Below are positions 32,766 through 45,331 of a DNA stretch of 64,000 nt, one piece after another; position 1 is the stretch's first letter, and the number at the start of each line of letters is the position of its first letter. This stretch comes from Copromyces sp. CBS 386.78 (Eukaryota > Ascomycota > Sordariomycetes > Sordariales > Sordariaceae). The translations under genes were made by a program, and so were the position numbers. The stretch lies in assembly GCA_030685235.1 (NCBI GenBank), contig MU839094.1, positions 496,001 to 560,000 of the forward strand. Reading direction: 5' to 3'. The notes under the pieces are model-generated. The model was not told the DNA's origin, did not search any database, and worked only from the letters and a program-made list of their open reading frames with translations.

Positions 32766-35655
32766 GTAATAATAGATTCGAATAATTTCCTTATTAAGGT
32801 AAAAGCGTACGTATTTGTATTATTTTTATTCTATTGATCGCCCTTTACGATAAATTATATTTTATATTTATTAAGCGTCCTGTTTTTATTAAATTTATAG
32901 ATGTATACCTATATATAATTAAGAATTTATTTGCTTTGTAATTGTAGTATATCCTTATTAACTTCAATCTACGTTTTTATATTTTTATAATTTTGTAGAT
33001 AGGTCTTTTCTATTTCTTTAAAAAGTTGGCTAAATAAGTAGTTATTTAAATCGCTATAATATTGAAGTACGGGGGGTAAATCTTATCGATAAATTCTATT
33101 AAACCAGCCTAATTTAATAATTAACCGTTATATTTCCGGCTTAGTAATAATCTTTTTTACTATTTTAAAGATTGGTTAGAATAGTTTCCTAATGTTAAAT
33201 ACGGTTTCTTAAGGTTTTTATTAATATAAATATTTATAAACTATTCGATTTATTAAATAATTAATATTGAGTATAACCGGCGGGGTTAATAGAGGCGACG
33301 GATATATCCTTATAATATATTTAATAAATATTTTTTTTAAAATAGGGTACGGATTAGCTTTTTCTTATAATTAATCGCCCTCTTCCTAGGAAGCATTTTA
33401 ATTTTATTTATAATTTCTATTTAGATGATTTAATAGTAATAATTTAATATTACTATCGTCGATATTGTTTCATAGGCTATAGCTTTCTTTTTCTAATAAT
33501 TCGGATACCCCCGAAGATTGACTATATAGTTCGTTAAATTTATTGAATAAGTCCGTTAACTCCTCGCTACTAATTTGTAAGTCTTCTTTTAACTTTTTAA
33601 AATTTGGATTATATATAATTTCTTCGTTAAAAATTATAGTTTTAGTCTAAATAATCCGATTTATATACGGATTCTATATATAATAGATGGAGGTCGCTAA
33701 ATAATTAATGAAAAGCCTTATTTATACTTTAGGTAAATGCTTTTAATGCCGTTTCTCTTTCTTCTAGGCAGTATTCGTTATTATAAAGGCCTTATAGCCG
33801 TAGACTTTAAAATAATTTAGATTTAGTTTGCGTATTTCTTAATAATTGTATTATTGAGTAATATAAGTATAAAACCGTTTAAATAGAGATTTCTAATTGT
33901 AAACGTACCGAGGGGATCTATTAATGAGATAGATTACTATAGTAGTAATCTCTAGCTATAAATCGATTAGAAATTTCGAATTCATTAATATAGTATTATA
34001 TCTTTCTTTAACTATACCCCCTAAACACTTTGCCCTACTATTCTATATTTATATATTGGGAGTAGAGGGTTTAATTATTTTTCTTCATTATAATAACCTT
34101 TATTGGATTTCGTTATTTATAAATTCGTTGTCGAATTCGAAGGTTTTAACTTTCATATTATACCGCTATTTAAGTATATTAATATAGGATATTAGTATAA
34201 TAGCAATAGTAACTGCTTAACAGTTAGATAAGTAGTAGTCTTAAATATAATTAAATTAGTAATATATAATAAGGAGGAAATATTTAACCTTATTACTTCC
34301 TTCGTTAAATTCGAGGAAGTCTGTTGCGAATTTCTCCTTTAGTTTATAATTGTAGTCCCTAAGTATATAGTAAATTTATTATTTAATCTTTGCTATAGCG
34401 TACGCGTTGTATTTGATTAATGGTATACCGCGGATCCGTACTCCGTTGACGTTTTGAAGATGGTCGAATATTTATAGTTTTAAGTGCCCGAATTGTAAAT
34501 ATTAAATATCTACTGTCTATTTAAATAGGCGTTGAATATAAGAAGTGATTTCGTACCGACGTATTATAAACGAAGCTCTAGTAAACGAGAAGGGGATAGT
34601 TTTTATAATTGTTTAATTATAAATAGTATTTAGATAATAAAAGAATAATTTATTAGCCTTTTTTAAATAATTATTAGGAGGGCGGTAATTTTAATAGACA
34701 CCTTACCTTCGTAATTAAATATAGAAGACGAAATTAGTAGCGAAATTAAGGTAGAAGGCGACTTCTTTTAGCTGTAGCTTTAGGGGACTATTCTTTTTTT
34801 TAATGATGACATTAACCTCCTTAAACCCTTTAATCGCTATTTAAGTATTTCTAGCCTATATATAATTATTTAGATTGATATAATAGAAATAAAGGAAATA
34901 AGTAATTTTATTAAAAATATAAAGCGAGTGATTAGAATCGAAAATTGTTAAATTTTTAAGAGGATAGATCTCTTCTCTAATTTAATACGCCCCGCTAATT
35001 TAAAAGGTCGTTTATAGGTAATATTACGATTTACGTTGGATACTTATATATTTTCCTATTTCTTAAATACTTTCTCCTTTCTACTATTTTCGACTGTAAT
35101 ATATTCTATTTCTCTAGCAAGCTTTAGATTTTTTGAAAAGTTTTTTTTAACGACGCAACGGGTATAAGGGTTTAGCCTAATAACTTTTTTAGGTTTAATA
35201 TTTAAATTAATATACTAATATTTTTCGAAGGTATATAGGGATTTCTCGTATGCTCTATATATAGGGAGACGAAATCTCTTATACGTTTAAGATTCGGACG
35301 TATTTAATTAATATTTTCTTTTCTTAATATAATACCCTTAAGCCTAATACCCGTAGGCTTCTTATTCTTACCTTCTTAACGAACGTCCTTATTATAAGTA
35401 TTTTTATTATAGTTATTATTAAATATAGATTTTTAGTTATTAATTTCGATATTAATTTCGCTAGCGCTAAAAGCGCTACAATATCCTCCTTTAAAAATTA
35501 CCCTACGTTGTACAAAGTCGATACCGTATTTTTTAAAATCCTTATATACTTCTATAAAAATAAGAATCTTAGCGGCTATTTCTTTATTAAACTTCTAAAT
35601 ACCTTTATACTATTTAGGGCGTATAATTTTAACTATATTAATAAAATCGATATAT
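32766..35655 (-). pseudogene. Copia gag, protease and integrase remnant
   Basis: Read on -. At about 34850-34690 the residues VNVIIKKKNSPLKLQLKEVA followed by FYLNFATNFVFYI match the Copia protease tail, where the family has I.G.G.V.L.. L.DVLY.P....NLVS. Upstream (about 35600-34900) is the gag side, downstream (34.6-32.8 kb) the integrase side; both are too decayed for residue-level claims. The left edge joins the RT remnant once the three LINE insertions are removed. At about 35655 the element stops against RIP-free sequence, and no 5' LTR is seen. Confidence 0.65.
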
Positions 35656-35660
35656 TTGAA

Positions 35661-36062
35661 ACGCCCATCCTTCCACCGTGGAGGCGCTGAGGTTGGGCTC
35701 ACCAAAGGTGTCACGAAAGAACCGCACCAAAGGTCGCGTGGTCCGTGAGCCCACTTCAGCGCCGAAACTGGAAGGAGCGGCGGTTCTGTCTACAGTGATT
35801 CGAGTGCAAATAATTGCGGAGCCCATCGTCCCAATCGGGAAATTTCAAAACTCAGCTGAACTCGAGGCCCGTGCATCAAACTCTCCCGGCAACACCACTC
35901 CTCAACGAAAGAATGCATCCAAATGAAAAAGCCTTCAAAATGTTCGCCGCAATTAGGCGGTCATTTTGGTACTTTTTAGATCGTGGTACGAGGTCTGGTG
36001 GTTGAGAAAAATCGAAAAGAGTAGTGGAAAGACCGTGGAGGATGCGACCGTGGATAGCTGGT
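35661..36062 (+). other. RIP-free island with long imperfect hairpin
   Basis: About 400 bp of balanced composition with normal CA and TG use, inside the RIP tract. Its 5' part folds into a three-block hairpin (CCTTCCA/TGGAAGG, GGCGCTGA/TCAGCGCC, GGGCTCAC/GTGAGCCC; arms 35669-35702 and 35745-35775). The 3' side runs straight into an A-rich tail. Small frames exist on both strands with no recognisable product. It could be a retroposed RNA (SINE-like or a processed host transcript). No pol III boxes or target-site duplication could be shown. Confidence 0.45.
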
Positions 36063-36400
36063 AAAAAAAAAATAAAAAAAAATAAAAAAAAAAATAAAAT
36101 AAAAAAAAAATTAAAAATAAAAATAAAAAAAAAATTAAAAATAAAAATAAAAATAAAAAAATAAATAAAAATAAAAATAAAAATAAAAATAAAAATAAAT
36201 ATAAATATAAAAATAAAAAAAATAAAAAAATAAAAAATAAATATAAAAATAAAAATAAAAATAAAAATAAATATAAATATAAAATAAAAATAAAAATAAA
36301 TATAAAAATAAATATAAAAATAAATATAAAAATAAATATAAAAATAAATATAAAAATAAAAATAAAAATAAAAATTAAGATAAAAATAAAAATAAAAGAT
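36063..36400. repeat. A-rich (TAAAA)n tract, about 340 bp
   Basis: Runs of A broken by single T: units TAAAAA, TAAATA and longer A runs. It follows the RIP-free island directly, like a long retroposon tail. RIP of a (CAAAA)n array would give the same pattern. Confidence 0.85.
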
Positions 36401-36405
36401 TTAGA

Positions 36406-36446
36406 TTCCCGGCTAGAGGCTGCGGACGCAGCCTTTAGTAAGGGAA
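36406..36446. repeat. Strong hairpin just after the A-rich tract
   Basis: TTCCC pairs with GGGAA, and CTAGAGGCTGC pairs with GCAGCCTTTAG (one G-T pair) around a GGAC loop. A second hairpin TCCCTCGGGC/GCCCAAGGGA (one C-A mismatch) lies at 36507-36538. Together they may mark the end of an element. Confidence 0.6.
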
Positions 36447-36545
36447 TAATTTCAATTTTTAAAAATTTAATAAATAAGTATCTTAGAAGATGGGCATTTC
36501 ACTACCTCCCTCGGGCATATCCAGCTCCGCCCAAGGGAAGACTAT

Positions 36546-36960
36546 GTTAAAAGTTAAGGACTTTAATTTCTCTAATACCTATTATTTAGCCGTTATTTAG
36601 AGTAGTAGACTAACTTTAAAATTAATTACTCTAATTCTTAAATTCATTTATAAATATAATAAGGGCCTCTTAATATTACTTCCTAATTCTAATCTATTTA
36701 TTAACTACTTTATAATTAATTATAATATCACGGGTAGAGGGCGAGAGGTTGGGTGTAGATGTAGGATATGCGTAATTGCACGAGGAGAGGAAAGGAGAGA
36801 AGTACAGAGGTACGCTCGGGAGATAGGCTTTTATAGGACTCGAGCCATAAACCCTAGTAGGTCTATGGCGGGAGGCTATAACCAATTAACCGAAATAGTA
36901 ATAATAATCTTAGAGAACTACTATTACCAATATATATAATATAGGCTAACCCTATAATAT
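36546..36960 (-). mobile_element. Candidate 3' LTR of Gypsy-2
   Basis: Lies downstream (on -) of the Gypsy-2 integrase. It has a promoter-like TCCTATAAAAGCC on - (TATA at 36828-36835) followed by a CT-rich stretch, and keeps more CA/TG than its surroundings at 36727-36890. The ends are guesses (start near TATTATAGGGTTAGCC on -, end near TTAACA) because no partner LTR is in view. Confidence 0.3.
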
Positions 36961-37449
36961 TTCCTCGGACTAAAAGAAGCTATATAACTGACTAAAATTA
37001 TATAAAATAATAAATAACCCTATTAAACGTTTAATCCAACTATAAAAAACTTCTATAGCCGCTAATTATAGCGACCTCCTCCTTCCTTCGTACTTTACTA
37101 GCGGAACTTCCGCTTCTATAATCGGCTTTTCCTCCTTCTCTATCGTTTCTTCCGCTTTCTTCTACTTCCTTTCGGCCGCCAACTAATCTAAGAGTATTAG
37201 AACCTCTAGGTGTACCTCGTAATACTACCGTATCGCCTCAGGGGATATAGCTACGTTAGCACGCAACTACTATAAAAATTAATAAGGTAGTACCTAGACG
37301 ACGAAATACTCTTAACAACCGTTAATTACTTTATAGCAACTATTAATTTTAACGAATTCCTATTCTACCAAATCTTCCTTATTAATCCTCTTTATACTAC
37401 GGTTATAATTTATACGAATATTTCCTTCCTATATTTCTAATTATCCTAA

Positions 37450-38990
37450 AATACCTATTTCGCCCTATAATTTAACCTTACTAACGTAAAAGGTAAGGCT
37501 ATACTTTATATTAATTAGTAGTTTAAGTATAATCTTATAGTTATTTACTTTAATAATTTCGAACGGCCTTTTATAAAGTGGGGTAAGTTTTATATATAGT
37601 CGGCCGGTATTGAAGTTTTCTATATTATATAGGACTTTATTTTCCGTTTTATATTTCGGGGTATTTATCCTTCGAATATTAACATTAACTTCGTATCGTT
37701 ACTAAACTTACTTTATTTAGTCCGTAATATATTTTAATACTTTTTTCAAACGGTCGGCTAATTTATTAATTTTAAAATACTCCGCTTATTATTAAACTAA
37801 TAGATTTAGCGGGTATAATTTTGCGGGCTCGATATTTATACGAAGGTAAAAACCGAAGTTAGTAAAGAAAAGGGATATTCCTATTATTTTAAAAATTAGG
37901 TTATTACTAGCGAACTCCGCAATTGGGAATTAATTTACTTAATCGTCCTATACCTAATTAATATAGAGACGAAAGTATTTTTTTATTTCTATATTAATAC
38001 GTTCCGTTTAACCGTTAATAATTAGATAGAACGCGGAAGAGGGTTTGAAAATTATTTTTAAATAGGAGGATAAAGTTTTCTATAATTAAAAAACGAATTA
38101 GGAACTATAATTTAATATAATAGAATTTAGTAGGCTATAAATATTATAAATTTATTTAATAAAACAATTTATTAGTTTTTTAGCCGCAAAACCAATAGTA
38201 GGGATAAAGTATTTTATTTTAATTAAGCAATTAATAATAATAATTATATATTTAAATTCTTAACCCCAATATATATAGGGAATTAAAAGGGTAATATAAT
38301 CTACGGAAATATCCTTCTATGGTACGAAAAGTACTGCCAGCGGTTTTAAGAATTTGTAAGGGGAGTATAATAATAGTTTAGATTTAGTATACGGTAAGCA
38401 GGCCTTATAATAGGCTTTAATAGTACTAAACATTCTTAATTAGAAAAACAATTAGGAAAGTAATAAATAAGTCTTTTTACGATTTGGATAGCTAGCGGAT
38501 AGCGAATTGTATATACGGTAGAGGAATTAGAATTAAAGTTCGGTATCGTTAAGGTCGATAATAACGGCACTATAAAAGTACGCCCGTCCTTATATTACTT
38601 TATATTTAACGAAAAATACTTTCTTTAATTAATCTTTTACTTTTTTAAATTATATATAGCGGCTAGGGTCCGATAAGTAAGCGAATAAATCCTATAGGAA
38701 TACCGACTTTTTATAACTTTCCGTAATCAAGTCGTCGGTAGACTTATTATCTATTACCTCTAAATCGTAAATATATTTTATCCCGACGTTAATAACCGCT
38801 TTTCCGCTCTTTAAAATAAAAGTTCCATTAATAAAGATATTGTAATCGAATAAAATTTTATTTTTAGCTAGTAGCCGCTCGTCGGCTTCGTTTTTAGGCA
38901 AGTCTTTTGATTTTTTATTTAAGGCGTTAAGGCGTATTTATAACGCGCCCGGTCGGTATTTAATTATAAAATTGAATTGGGATAGGAATT
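37450..38990 (-). pseudogene. Gypsy-2 integrase remnant
   Basis: Readable on -. At 38.9-38.3 kb there is the zinc-binding region (residues like NSLSASYPNRKKTYLLLS preceding a decayed CxxC). At 38.25-37.9 kb comes the catalytic core, in which the blocks TDRGSQFVS- and HPQTDGQTERIN-type are visible with RIP stops. At 37.75-37.45 kb comes the C-terminal part with KYKTENKVLYNIENFNTGRP-like and YKRPFEIIKVNNY-like residues. Order and wording are those of fungal chromovirus-type Ty3/Gypsy integrases. Aspartates of the DDE triad are partly replaced through G-to-A changes. Confidence 0.75.
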
Positions 38991-39264
38991 AAAACTATTT
39001 ACCTAACAATATAAGGGTTTAAATTACTATAGTATAATAGTTATACAACGGTATAGAGATCGACTACCATTGTAGATTTGGATAGGGTGGTGCAATAGTT
39101 TAATGAGCTGCAACCGTATTGCAACCGTCCTCCAACCGTTGTAACATTTATAACTATAGGATCTTATATATATAATATAATTGCCAAAAAATTTCTTACC
39201 GTATAGAAAATTCACATGGGGAAATCGCGAAGGTCACAAAGGGAAATCGTGAATCTAGGCTAAT

Positions 39265-39291
39265 ATTTTTTTTTTTTTTTTTAATTTTTTT

Positions 39292-39332
<41 letters not shown>
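39265..39332. repeat. Poly(T) tract
   Basis: Nearly pure T over 68 bp (poly(A) on -), directly downstream on - of the tRNA-like segment. Confidence 0.95.
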
Positions 39333-39336
<4 letters not shown>

Positions 39337-39361
39337 ATTTGAAAAGAACAAAAATTTTTAT

Positions 39362-39433
39362 CACAGCGAAGAATCGAACAAGAGTCTAAAGATAAAGAAC
39401 TACTTTATTAACCACTTGGCCACTAGGCTAAAT
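39362..39433 (-). pseudogene. tRNA-like sequence (Thr-AGT type anticodon), possible SINE head
   Basis: On - it has a good A box (TGGCCAAGTGG), a D-loop GTGGTTAA, a 5-bp anticodon stem ATAAA/TTTAT with 7-nt loop GTAGTTC (anticodon AGT after T33), and a B-box-like TGTTCGATTC. The T stem and acceptor stem do not pair, so it is not a working tRNA. A poly(A) on the same strand starts 30 bp downstream, which fits a tRNA-derived SINE or a retroposed tRNA. Confidence 0.45.
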
Positions 39434-39500
39434 TTCTTGAAGAAAGGGCTGGTTTTTCTTACTTATAAAGGGGAAGAAAGTTTTTTTTCTTTTTTTTCTT

Positions 39501-39647
39501 TTTTCTAAAGACCCGTTCGGTAAATTTTTTTTAAACTAACATTTCTCGTTAAATAGACGGCGCACGGACCTCTAACCGGGTACAAAATAACTGCTAAGAA
39601 ATAGCGTTTATTTTAGTACTCTTTTAATTTTAGGGTTAGGGTTATGA
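39501..39647. repeat. Shared repeat, copy 1, ending in two TTAGGG units
   Basis: Aligns with 49217-49363: both run from TCTAAAGACCC through GGCGCACGGA to TTTTAGGGTTAGGGTTAT. The two copies lie in different TIR elements. Confidence 0.75.
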
Positions 39648-39949
39648 GTGTAGAAAAAAACGGTCGTTTTCGCTTCCTTAGGTATAAAGGGAAAGTTCGA
39701 TATTAAAGGAAGAAGGTAGGAAGGAAGGATTTTGAAGATTTTTCTAAGAAGGTTGGTCTAATTACGTTATATATACAAAAATCCTATAATTGCAAATATT
39801 GCAACGGTTACAAGACGGTTGCAAATTTTTTTACTGTTGTAATACGGTTGCAATATAGTTGCAAATTTTTATTACCGTTGCGCTACCGCTATAAATATTA
39901 TAAACCGATATATAACTATTGTACAACTATAAAAGCATCCCTATATACC

Positions 39950-40175
39950 CCTAACTAAATACTATATATAGCGGGGAATTAACTATTTATTAGTTATAAA
40001 AGTCTTTAAGGTTTTATAGTCTATAAAGACTTCGAACGGTTATTATACCCCTTCGAATTAGGGGCACTATTCTTCTAAGGCCTTAATAATAGCGAATAAC
40101 TCCTTATTATAAATATTGTAATTATACTTAGTTAAAGAATGCCGTTAATTGAAGTAGGCGATAGGGTAAAAAATA
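39950..40175 (-). pseudogene. Gypsy-2 RNase H remnant
   Basis: On - the residues YNYNIYNKELFAIIKALEE and PFEVFIDYKTLKTFI are the Ty3/Gypsy RNase H block (family: C.Y.I.DKELLAI..A...W....EG....V.TDH..L). It is the continuation of the integrase at 38990 once the TIR element is removed. The RT that should follow is cut off by the Gypsy-3 LTR. Confidence 0.8.
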
Positions 40176-40190
40176 CTATTATTATTATAT

Positions 40191-40440
40191 TATAACAATA
40201 TTATTACAGGATTACCTATAATAGCACTACTAGGTACTACGTATACGACTAGGCATAGCCAATCGAGCCTATTAGCCATTAGCCAATAGGATTGTACGTA
40301 TGCACTAGTAGGCCTCGGTCCTGGATCCAAGGTACGGCATAGCCTACCTTATATTTAGACCGTACTCCTCCCTCCTCCTTCTTTCCTTCCTCGTACAATT
40401 ATATTTATCCTACCTTACCCCTAACGGTATTGCCCCGTAA
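40191..40440 (+). mobile_element. Candidate 5' LTR of Gypsy-3
   Basis: Starts TATAACAATATTATTACAGG (probably TGTAACA before RIP) right where the Gypsy-2 RNase H breaks off. It contains a less mutated part (40255-40340) and a CT-rich part. The right end is not certain, and the partner LTR is beyond the window. Confidence 0.45.
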
Positions 40441-40449
40441 TAATTAATT

Positions 40450-42500
40450 ATACCTTTCTATTACGCTACGCGCATATACCTTAAAATAAATTTATCGCCG
40501 CCGTTGTAAGTATTTCTAACGAGCTTACAATTTCGTCGCACCGCGATTAAAATCCGTCGTACGGCAATTATACTTTTCTTTTATTATATTATAATTATAC
40601 CTCTTTTTCGTCGTATTACGACTAATTACAAGGTAACTAATAGATAAATTCTATTTACGCTATAAAGTAGCGAATAAATATATTAATTAAATTAATTACT
40701 ATAAATATCGGCCCCCGTTATTAATTTCGACGTCGCTATCTCCGCGATTAACGCCATCGTCGATTTTAAATACGAATAGCTTTTTGAAAATATTACCGAA
40801 TCCTTCAACGGCGCCGCTTCCTAGCGCTTAAATAATCCAATCGTAAAAGAAATCCTTAATACCGTTTTTAAACTCGCTTAATATACTACTTTCCTTTATA
40901 TTATCGTCGCTCTTATATAATTAATTTACGTAAACCTCGTCTAAACTAATACGTTCGTTAACGCCATTTAAAATTCCTTAGAAGTTACCTATTAGTAAAT
41001 TGCAATTTAAAATAATATTATTATTACCCTTTAATAAAAAGTTCTCTAATTAAAATATAATCTTATTACTTCTAGCGAAGCTAATATTAAATTTAGGAAG
41101 ACCGCCGAAACCTAAATTAAGGCCCTTAAGAAAGCTATTTATAATAAAATTACTCCGCCCGCTTCTATCCCCGCCCCTAATTTTAATAATGAAACTACTA
41201 TAACTACCCCAAAAACCCGTACAAATAAAGACCCCGCTATTTATACTAGTAAAAATACTTTTACCGTTAAACGTGCTAAAGCCTTCTAAAATTAGCGTAA
41301 TAAAATCTAATTATATTAATTCTAAAATATTTAGTAATTTAATTAAAATAAACGTTATAAATTTATACAAATCCTTTCGTACTTTAAAAGTAATACTTTT
41401 AAAACTCTATCGCCCTATATAATACCTATTATTAAAGAGGAAGACCTAATTAAATAAAAGTAAGAAAGCGTAAAAACCTTCTTTACTTATCTTAATACTA
41501 AATATAACCGTATAAACTTCACCCTCAAAATACGTTATAATTTCAAATTATTAAAAATAACTAAAAGTATAAAATAATTTAATTTCGAAAATAAATTTAT
41601 TATTATTATTAATAAATATAATTTTAATAATACTATAAATATAAAGACTTATTATTCAAAAATAAAAGTTACGAACGAAATTTACGATATTATTACTTAC
41701 TAGTAAAATACTTTAATTTATAACGATTTTAACGGCTAATTTACCCTTTATTAAAAATTCGTTACTAACTTAGAAAAGTATAATTAGCGTAATAAAACTA
41801 ACGTTTATTATAAGACCGGTATTAGAAGAATTAGTCATAATACCGCCGCTCCCGAACGTACTATTAATTAAAACGGTACTACTATAGATTTTAATACTAT
41901 GAAAGCTATTAATATTTAATTATTTCGTATAATCGATAAAGCGGTTATTAATTACCGTATATAAAATAGTCTTTATAAACGCTATACTAACTTTAATTAT
42001 TATATTTATAAATACTATAATAATATTAATATTAATATCCTTAAAGAGTAGAGGGAACGTAACTATTATAATTATTATAATAAAAATAATAATAATAACC
42101 GTAGTAAACCCACTATAAACTAGACCGGCTATAATAATAATAGTAATAATAATACTCGCGTTAACGCCGTCGCTATTAATAAACCCGCTACTCTCGCTAT
42201 ACCCGATGCTCTAACCCTTACTTAACTTATAGAATATAATACGGGAAATACGCCACCTCTCTATTAATTCGCTTAAAGAAATTATTGTCTATAATAATAA
42301 TAGAAGAAGAAATAAATAATCTAATAAATTTAAAAATAATTTAATTTAAAAATTCAAATTTAAATAACTATAATAATAATTCTATCCTCCTCTCTACTCG
42401 AATTATTTACAAATTATACAATTAATAAAATAAATATACTACTCTAATTAATAGCGGATATTCTACTCTCGCTTTTATTAATTATAATTTTACTATTCGC
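40450..42500 (+). pseudogene. Gypsy-3 gag region
   Basis: Long, RIP-mutated stretch on + between the candidate 5' LTR and the LINE insertion. It is rich in Asn, Tyr, Lys and Thr in its readable pieces; near 42000-42160 the aromatic pairs in NYYIYKYYNN and YYNYYN may be the ghost of CCHC knuckles (TGT/TGC to TAT/TAC by RIP). Assignment rests on position before the Gypsy pol. Confidence 0.45.
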
Positions 42501-42879
42501 TATATTATTTTACCGACAACGGCAATCGACTCAGGAGGGTCATTTACCCCCTCCGCGATATCCTACGACGACCGCAGCGATGGCGTTGAACTATCGCTAC
42601 CAATAACGATTGACGGAGGTGCGAGTAGGCTTGAAAATAGCGTTTATAACCCCCTCGGAGGCATTTCAAAATATAACGACCCCAACGCCGTACTTATTAT
42701 AAAAACTTCGGAAAAGATAAAAAAAAAAAAAAAATTATAAAGAAATTTATTACTATAATAAATAAAATTATAAATTATACCGCCGTAACGATTAACGACC
42801 GTCATTAGGTTCGAAAGTTCCTTTTCGAATTCGCGAAAATTTTTACGAAGAAAAGTAGGTCTAAAATACCTAAAGTAAA

Positions 42880-44130
42880 TAAGGCCGCCGAAGCCCAATT
42901 TATTACTAAAAAGGATATCGACAATTTGAAGAAATTTATTTCGAAGGAAATAAAGAAAGATATTTAAAAGGCGCCGAAGAAATAGATTAATATTATTCGG
43001 AAATCGCCGGATAGGGTTAACGCTACTTTCTATTACCTACCTACTATTATTATTAAAAAATTTATCCCCTCTAATTATAAGCATTAATTTATTATTAAAG
43101 GGGCTTAAATTACCGCCGAATTTACTATACGCTCGAACGATAATATAAAGTAAATTATTAAAAACGCTTTAAAGGAGAGCCCTTATAAGGTAGTCCGTAT
43201 AATTATTAAAATAATAACGAACGGAAATTACGTAATTATTTTCGACGAATTAACTAAGGACTAGTATTAGAAATATTAAATTTAAATTAAAAAGGTCTTT
43301 AAAAAAGAAATTATTATATTTTTAAATACTATAACCGTTTTAATTAAAGGAGTCCTATAAATTAGTATCGATATAAAATAATCCGAATTAATTATATAAG
43401 AAATAAGGGAAAAGAATAAGGAGGCGGAAATTATTCGGGTTAAATTTTAGAAGAAATACGAAGGGGAGGAGAGGGGAATATTCCTAATAGAAATTACAAT
43501 TGCGAAGGCTGTAATTCTTTTTTAAAAGAATTTTTTCCTCTAAAACGGCGGCGTATACGTATACGAATTATTTTAAACTACGGCCTCCGCCTAATAATAT
43601 TTTAAATATTAATATTTCGGATATATAGCGAAATTCTATCGCTAAGAAGACGCTTATAACTATTATAGTAAAATTAAGTATAAAAGGCCGTATATAGGAG
43701 AAAAGAATTACCCTTCGAATAAAAATAATTCTTTAATCTTTTATAAATTATATAAGAAATTAAAGTATTTTACTTTTAATAAAAAAAATACCTATTTATA
43801 AGAGCGGTTTATACGAAAATATTAATTAATTACGCTAAAAGGTTTTACGGCTTTATTATTCGTAAAGGATTAATTAAATTAGTATTAAAGTTAATAATAA
43901 AAATGGAAGAGGACGTTATAATCCCCGACGCCCCTTTTAATTCCTATTTAATTATAATTTTAAAGAAATTATTTATAAAAAAAGGAAAAAAAGGCCGCCC
44001 TAAGAAAATTAGAGGCGGCTCTCGGCCGAAACCTGTAAATATAGGCCTAATAAATATTTATACCCGCTTTTAGAACGTAAACGATTATATTCGTACTAAT
44101 TTTATTACTATTACGCCTTTAATCGCTACT
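42880..44130 (+). pseudogene. LINE ORF1 remnant (copy 1), zinc-knuckle protein
   Basis: ORF1 of non-LTR elements encodes an RNA-binding protein. Readable pieces: NKAAEAQFITKKDIDNLKKF (coiled start), NGNYVIIFDELTKD, then at 43615-43760 YFGYIAKFYR and EDAYNYYSK..YKRPYIGEK. Here Tyr sits where CCHC knuckles need Cys, as RIP of TGT/TGC gives. A basic, AT-hook-like KKAAL(R)KK..GG.RPKP stretch follows at about 43980-44040. Aligns with 52820-54021 of copy 2. Confidence 0.65.
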
Positions 44131-45331
44131 ATTAGTTCTAAAGAAATAATACCCCCCTAGCCCGCTATTAGATTAGAAGGAAGCCTTTTATAGGGTAACT
44201 AATAATTTAATTAAAAATATTCTATTAGAATATAGGGAAATTGTACGAAAAAGGGAAAATATTATTTGAATAGGAAGAGATTTATAATATTATAACGATT
44301 TAAGAGCCGGGCAAAAATTTAAATAAGGATATTTACTAGCTAAAGGGTAATAGATATTATAGTATTAATTATTTAGAGAAGGGTAGAATAATAATTTACG
44401 TAAATAAAAAGTAGAATTTAAAGGATTTAAATTTCTAGGTTAAAAAGGATTAGGCCGCGGCAATATTAAAAAATTTATAAGAATTAATAATTATTTATTC
44501 TATTTACTCCCCTATATTCCTTTAAAGTACGCCGGAATATTAATAGGGGTTTCCCCTCTTCGAATTCTTTAAAAAGAAACTTTCGGCCGGTTAATATATA
44601 ATTATAAGGGATTATAACTTTTATTACTTCGATTAGGATTTAGAAAATAGGATTAGCCCGAACGCTATAAAATTATTTATATAAATATAGCGATAAAGAT
44701 TCAACTTCGTTACCTCCCGTAGGGAATTAACGAAGTTCGGAAATGCGATTAGAAGGGAGAAAAATAGGATAATCGACTATATATAAATTTTATAAAATAT
44801 TAAAGCTAAATATTAAGGAGTATAATAGTACGGGTAAACGTGTTTGGATTATTACCCTTAAGAAATTTAAATTTAAATAAGAAAAAAAAATAGGAAGATG
44901 GAAATAGAAGAAAAATTTAATTAAAATTTAATAAATACGGAAAAAGTGTGGGAAGCGGCGGAAAAACGAATATCGATTTTAAAAGAGATTAAAATAGTAG
45001 AGGAATTCGAATTAGGATTTAATAAATTCGATAGCGAATTCGTTAATATTACGGAGGAATTCGTCCTATACCGAAAGAAAGGTCGGGGAAAATAAGTAGA
45101 CTAATAGAATTTAAAATATAAAATAATAACGAAGGAAGTACAATAGAAATAGTAAGTTTAATTTAAGAATTAAATACTTTTAAATAAAAAAAAATTATAG
45201 AGGCGGCGATAAAAAAGAAGAAATTTATTATAAAGACTTAGAGAGCGAAATAGCGCGATTATATTAACATCGTCTTCCGGCGCGAGGCGGGAAGAATTTA
45301 CTAAAGCGCAGCTGTTATAGGTCTAGAGTTA

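Larger units (their letters stand above)
39027..39934. mobile_element. TIR element splitting Gypsy-2 (about 0.9 kb)
   Basis: Imperfect terminal inverted repeats of about 25-30 bp (left near ATAGTTATACAACGG, right complement near ATAGTTATATATCGG). Inside each end are several copies of TTGCAACCGT-like motifs in opposite orientation (39108-39142 and 39795-39885). It separates the Gypsy-2 integrase (left) from its RNase H (right). No transposase. The target duplication was not resolved; TA is possible. Confidence 0.5.

Noticed and set aside
35678..35926. 82-residue frame in the RIP-free island as a gene
   Set aside because: Frames of similar size exist on both strands, the hairpin occupies most of the 5' part, and no motif is seen.
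39362..39433. Functional tRNA gene
   Set aside because: A and B boxes and the anticodon arm fit, but the T stem and acceptor stem do not pair; only a tRNA-derived remnant is supported.
39625..39645. Telomere or chromosome end (TTAGGG units)
   Set aside because: Only two units, present in two places as part of a dispersed repeat, with sequence continuing on both sides.
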